Of a stretch of DNA of 64,000 bases, positions 60,902 through 64,000 are shown in pieces. The position numbers and the translations under genes were made by a program. Source of the stretch: Lachnospiraceae bacterium (lineage in GTDB: Bacteria > Bacillota > Clostridia > Lachnospirales > Lachnospiraceae). The DNA lies in NCBI GenBank assembly GCA_017500935.1, contig JAFVXW010000046.1, forward strand, positions 123,679 through 187,678. Reading direction: 5' to 3'. Numbering within the stretch: the stretch's first letter is position 1; each line of letters opens with the position of its first letter. The notes beneath the pieces are model-generated. The model was given only the letters and a program-made list of their open reading frames with translations, was not told the DNA's origin and made no database searches.

Positions 60902-61453
60902 ATGGATACATCCATGTCCATTTACAATGCTATGATAACCATTCTTGTCCAGAATTGCAACCTTATTTCTCAATCCTTTTATGATTCTGTCATAAATCGT
61001 ATTCAGTTTCATCAGTTAACCTGCACCTGCGGTCATTCTGCCTGTATGACCATACATGGTTACTATCATAGAAGTATCAAGCTTCCAGACCAAACCTCCC
61101 GGCTGCGTATCTGCCGTGTCCGCTGTTCCGAATGCGGAAAAACTCACGCTTTACTTCTTTCTTCCATTGTCCCTTATTCTCAGATATGCACTTGTGACCA
61201 ACAGCAGATCTGCATTGCTTTTGAACAACACCTCTCTGCTGCTCCTGTCTGTGATTCCAATCCTGAGATTGATGAAAACAATGTAAAATCTGTACTCAGA
61301 AACTACCGCCGTCACTGGCGTGAAATGCTTAGATCTCTCAGGATCGATCTCTCACCCCTCATTACCCTGATCAGTTCCTGCTTTGCGAATTATTCGGATC
61401 AATTCATGCAGATACGCAGATGCACCAACAGATTTTTTACGTATACCACATAG
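60902..61453 (+). CDS. Zinc-ribbon DUF6431-type protein of a DDE insertion sequence
   Basis: A 183-residue protein with Cys pairs in LTCTCGHSACM and CRVRCSECGKTH, a zinc-ribbon and helix-turn-helix-like region (LRSLRIDLSPL) typical of DUF6431 proteins seen next to DDE transposases in Clostridia. It probably helps bind the element ends. No good ribosome site is seen at the ATG. It lies 42 bases before the transposase gene on the same strand. Confidence 0.7.
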   Translation: MDTSMSIYNAMITILVQNCNLISQSFYDSVINRIQFHQLTCTCGHSACMTIHGYYHRSIKLPDQTSRLRICRVRCSECGKTHALLLSSIVPYSQICTCDQQQICIAFEQHLSAAPVCDSNPEIDENNVKSVLRNYRRHWREMLRSLRIDLSPLITLISSCFANYSDQFMQIRRCTNRFFTYTT

Positions 61454-61495
61454 CCTTACCCGACTGCAGTCCTTTACCTTCTTGAGGTCTGCATC

Positions 61496-62740
61496 ATGGA
61501 ACAGGAAAAGAAACAGGCAGTCGCTCTTATGCGTTATTCTGCCATCGCACCTATCATTACCGGTACTCAGGAGGACTATGAATCTCTGAGTGCTTACTTT
61601 CGTACTGCTTCGGCTAAAGGGATCAAAGCTCCTGACGGTTCCCTGCGTCACTATTCTCCCGGCACTCTTGAAAAATGGTATCTCGCTTACAAAAAATCCG
61701 GGTTTGACGCTCTTATTCCATCCGGAAGATCCGATTGCGGGGTAAGCAGGAAGATCGATGATGATCTCAGGGAACAGATCATCTTTCTCAAACATCATTA
61801 TCCAAGGATGTCTGCTGCCGCAATCTATAAACAGCTCAGGGATAATGGCAGCATACGTTCCGGACAGCTTTCTGAATCCACCGTCTGCCGCTTTATCAAC
61901 CAACTGACCCTGCAGGAACGGCTCACAAACAATCAGGACCTGCGCCGTTACGAAAGACCACATATCAATGAGGTCTGGTGCGGCGATTCCAGTTCCGGCC
62001 CATATTAAAAGACTGCTGACGGTAAAAAGCACCGTGTCTATGTGATCGCATTGATCGATGATGCCAGCCGTTTTATCCTTGGGGCAGATGTTTTCTTTAA
62101 TGACACCTTTATCAACCTGATGTCCGTTATGAAATCTGCAGTATCCAAGTACGGAAAACCAAAAGTTTTCAACTTCGATAACGGTTCTGCCTACAAAAAC
62201 AGGCAGATGGAACTGCTGGCTGCACGTATCGGTTCTGTGATCAACTACTGCAGACCTTATACTCCCACCCAGAAAGCAAAGATTGAGCGCTGGTTCCGTA
62301 CCCTCAAAGACCAGTGGATGGCGTCTCTTGATATGCGGGATTTCCATACACTGGAAGAACTCCGGGGAAGCCTTCTGACTTATATCAGAACCTATAACCA
62401 GACTCCCCATTCCTCCCTGAAAGGCCTCTCACCTCAGGAACGCTTTTTTAAGGAACCTGAACTGATAAGCAGACTTTCCGATGAACTCATTGAAAACTCA
62501 TTCCTCCTCGAAATCGAACGCCGTGTATCCGCTGACTCCGTCATTGTCATCGACCAGGTGGAATACGAAGTGGATTATCGTTTTTCAAAGCAGCGGATCA
62601 CCTTGCGCTATACTCCCGATATGAAAAATATCTTTATTGTAGAAGCAGATGGTTCTCTTACACCTATCCGTCTGCTCAACAAACAGGAAAACTCTATGGT
62701 CAAGAGAGATAAAATACGTCTGACCGGAGGTGATGACTGA
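61496..62740 (+). pseudogene. DDE transposase broken by one in-frame TAA
   Basis: Helix-turn-helix N-terminus (about 50-150) and rve-type DDE core in one frame, interrupted by TAA at 62006-62008, after the residues WCGDSSSGPY. Sense continues at once with KTADGKKHRVYVIALIDDASR. The catalytic Asp in WCGD lies before the stop; the second Asp (FNFDNGS) and the Glu (KAKIERWF) lie after it. TTA (Leu) to TAA is the likely change. Without readthrough the element is inactive. The normal downstream ATPase gene of this IS type is lost at the junction near 62745. Confidence 0.8.
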
Positions 62741-62800
62741 TGGAACTGACACCATTCTTCGATTTTCATACCCTCTGGACGGCTTTGGCATTCTTTGACC
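62741..62800. other. Junction of the DDE insertion sequence with an IS66 remnant
   Basis: On the plus strand the ATG at 62740 region could begin an ExeA/TniB-like ATPase (MELTPFFDFHT) that stops matching after about 11 codons. On the minus strand the same bases code for the IS66 TnpA segment GMKIEEWCQ. The two elements meet here, perhaps through short shared sequence. Confidence 0.5.
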
Positions 62801-62859
62801 TGTGCGGCCCATTCACTCAGACGGGTCTGCTGTGCAACTAAACTTGTTTGGGATTTCAT
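62747..62859 (-). pseudogene. IS66 tnpA remnant (N-terminal part)
   Basis: Starts with CAGGAGGTAAGTC and ATG at 62859; reads MKSQTSLVAQQTRLSEWAAQ and KECQSRPEGMKIEEWCQ, the N-terminus of the IS66 accessory protein TnpA. The C-terminal half is replaced by the DDE element. A perfect 12-base inverted repeat GTCAAAAAAGTT...AACTTTTTTGAC (62879-62910) lies just before it. Confidence 0.75.
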
Positions 62860-62942
62860 GACTTACCTCCTGGAGCTGGTCAAAAAAGTTGAGTACTAAA
62901 CTTTTTTGACTTATAGTGATAAGTCTATTATCCCAGTTGTGA

Positions 62943-63050
62943 TTACTTTTGAAAGGTACCGGCTATTTGGCGGTTACTGTTTTCCTTCATGAAGGAACTC
63001 ATCATTTCACGAAGCGCTGCTTTTTGTGGTGTGTCTTTTTTTCTTGCCAT
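62943..63050 (-). pseudogene. IS256-family transposase remnant (first ~35 residues)
   Basis: ATG at 63050 after GGAGGTTTTTT; reads MARKKDTPQKAALREMM..., like the N-terminus of Clostridia IS256 transposases, then stops after 35 residues. The bases up to about 63125 (AGAGTGTCCTAAAGTTTGTG on the minus strand) look like the outer end of the element. Confidence 0.65.
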
Positions 63051-63173
63051 AATAAAAAACCTCCAAACTGAGTAATTCTATCTTACATCAGTTTGAAGGT
63101 TTACACAAACTTTAGGACACTCTCTATTATCCCGATATGATTCGGTGTGTGAATCCTGAAAACGATTTAATTT

Positions 63174-63453
63174 TTAAATTTCGTTCATATCTGCGTCTAG
63201 GACGTACGTGTTCTGTACGTAACTATCTGTTGTAGAATTTCTGACGATATTAATCGTAGTTCCATCAACGGCATATATTCTATATCCTTTGTATTTTAAA
63301 TTATCTTTACATCGTTCATGGAATCCTTCGAAAATAATTTCGAAATCAGTCCAATCTTTTTTTGCGTTGTTGCACAAACGTTGAAGCAGTTACATCAATA
63401 TTCGCTTTTAATAGTTGGCGTTGCAAAGTTCCACCACCCATTGATAAAATGAG
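63174..63453 (-). pseudogene. IS4-family transposase fragment with frameshift
   Basis: Minus-strand reading gives LSMGGGTLQRQLLKANIDVT in one frame, then after a run of seven A (63357-63363) a second frame with WTDFEIIFEGFHERCKDN and GYRIYAVDGTTINIVRN, which includes an IS4-type DDE first Asp (VDGT). The frame change at the A-tract and loss of the rest show it is broken. Confidence 0.65.
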
Positions 63454-63455
63454 TT

Positions 63456-63814
63456 AAATTACAGTTCTTCGCTACTATGAGCTCTGCTAATTTCTCACAA
63501 TTCGTTGTTACTCGGCTAATGGAACTACTATGAGACCTCCACGCTTAAGGTGTGTGTTCTTCCCCTCCATATATCCTCCGCATTTACTTTGCCTCTAAAA
63601 ATGTGGTAGTTATTAGACTTTGTTGCTTTTAGCCAACTTATCTCTCGAAGTCCAGCCTTATATGCGATTTCTGTCCGTTAGACCAGAGGTTTACTTACAG
63701 CTTCCTTCATATTCCACCTCACGCTGAACACCCTTGCTGTTCAGCTGTACATTTCCTACTACCTGGGTATGTTCGGGACTTTCACCCGTCAAAGCACGTC
63801 CATGACGCGCGAAC
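63456..63814 (-). other. 5' part of a bacterial group II intron (no RT gene)
   Basis: On the minus strand, starting near 63814 (GTTCGCGCGTCATGGACG), the DNA has hallmarks of Clostridia group IIB introns: GGGTGAAAGTCCCGAAC, AAGGAAGCTGTAAG, CTAACGGACAGAAATCGC, GCATATAAGGC and GCGGAGGATATATGGAGGGG. It ends where the IS4 fragment begins, before any reverse-transcriptase gene, so it is a truncated domain I-III piece. Confidence 0.75.
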
Positions 63815-63836
63815 TAAAATAGGGTAATCAAAGTTT

Positions 63837-63931
63837 TTGATGGGCAGCCTTTTTGATGTTTTAGTTTGATGGCTAAACTTGATGGTCTACTTTGATGGGC
63901 TGGGTTGATGGGCAAACTTGATGGTTTGATT
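63837..63931 (+). repeat. 13-bp tandem repeat with constant TTGATG
   Basis: TTGATG starts at 63853, 63866, 63879, 63892, 63905 and 63918, exactly 13 bases apart, with a further copy 16 bases earlier (63837) and a partial TTGATT at 63926. Between them the other seven bases vary (for example gctaaac, ggctggg, ggcaaac). It is iteron-like in form; no function is known. Confidence 0.8.
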
Positions 63932-63951
63932 GGAAATTTAATATTTAACGT

Positions 63952-63990
63952 AAAAACCAGGGATATCACATCGATTTCCCTGGTTTTCTT
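63952..63990 (+). terminator. Plus-strand terminator at the window end
   Basis: Stem AAAACCAGGGA/TCCCTGGTTTT with a 13-base loop followed by CTTTTT; the gene it serves cannot be identified, since no intact plus-strand gene lies just upstream. Confidence 0.75.
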
Positions 63991-64000
63991 TTTGAGGGTA

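Noticed and set aside
60797-61012. Minus-strand 71-codon frame at the insertion sequence left end
   Set aside because: It overlaps the antisense of the DUF6431 gene and the terminator hairpin, with no ribosome site.
62006-62041. Programmed stop readthrough or frameshift in the DDE transposase
   Set aside because: No shift-prone heptamer or stem is seen at the TAA, and the flanking element is already damaged; simple nonsense is more likely.
63837-63931. CRISPR array
   Set aside because: The repeat unit is 13 bases with a six-base constant core and no spacers of usual length; no cas gene is present.

Overview
The window looks like a chromosomal segment of an anaerobic, spore-forming Firmicute, most likely a Lachnospiraceae relative. 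The evidence is a SpoVAEb-type sporulation protein, an EFR1-type flavodoxin/ferredoxin, a DUF4430 plus ECF S-component pair behind a probable cobalamin riboswitch, Clostridia-type promoters with extended -10 boxes, and moderate GC. The genus cannot be fixed from the sequence alone. Most genes lie on the minus strand and form short operons closed by clear hairpins with a T-tract.

Layout. 1-3.8 kb: sbcC (cut by the window edge), sbcD and ilvE. 3.8-9 kb: a beta-CASP nuclease, thyA and folA, then tRNA-Gly(GCC), a VOC protein and a GH3 enzyme. 9-10 kb: a gene-free T-rich tract. 10-14.7 kb: an EFR1 protein and an ABC exporter of MacB type with a secreted partner. 14.9-19.6 kb: lysC, a phosphoglycerate-mutase-like homoserine kinase candidate, hom and traX, which together make the aspartate-to-threonine route. 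19.6-22.5 kb: a probable cobalamin uptake pair and two lipid enzymes. 22.7-26.6 kb: two convergent, unrecognised enzymes that look carbohydrate-active. 26.6-33.9 kb: carB, a GT2 glycosyltransferase, an SfsA-MutY fusion and DUF1653. 34-37 kb: a PHP phosphatase and a 2-isopropylmalate synthase carrying a C-terminal AraC-type DNA-binding domain. 37-44.3 kb: holA, comEC, a GerMN lipoprotein, a WalRK-like two-component system and comEA. 44.3-50 kb: an arginine operon (argJ-argB-argD plus a solute-binding protein) whose promoter sits inside two ARG boxes. 50-53.8 kb: a GH99-like protein, an Rpn-type nuclease, a deoxyinosine glycosylase and a siroheme dehydrogenase. 54-58 kb: argG behind a phased row of ARG-box-like sites, then small membrane and sporulation genes. 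58-64 kb: an accessory, AT-rich end with an orphan two-TM beta-rich protein, three tRNAs, and a pile of broken mobile elements (DDE insertion sequence, IS66, IS256 and IS4 remnants, and the 5' part of a group II intron), closing with a 13-bp tandem repeat.

The core is housekeeping amino-acid biosynthesis, DNA repair and competence. Arginine genes at two loci share operator-like palindromes. The most unusual items are the LeuA-AraC fusion, the SfsA-MutY fusion, the phased ARG-box row, the two unknown cytosolic carbohydrate-type enzymes, the tandem tRNA-Pro(AGG) genes and the 13-bp repeat. No CRISPR array, rRNA or intact prophage is visible. Gene identities rest on reading motifs and overall protein likeness; no database search was possible.
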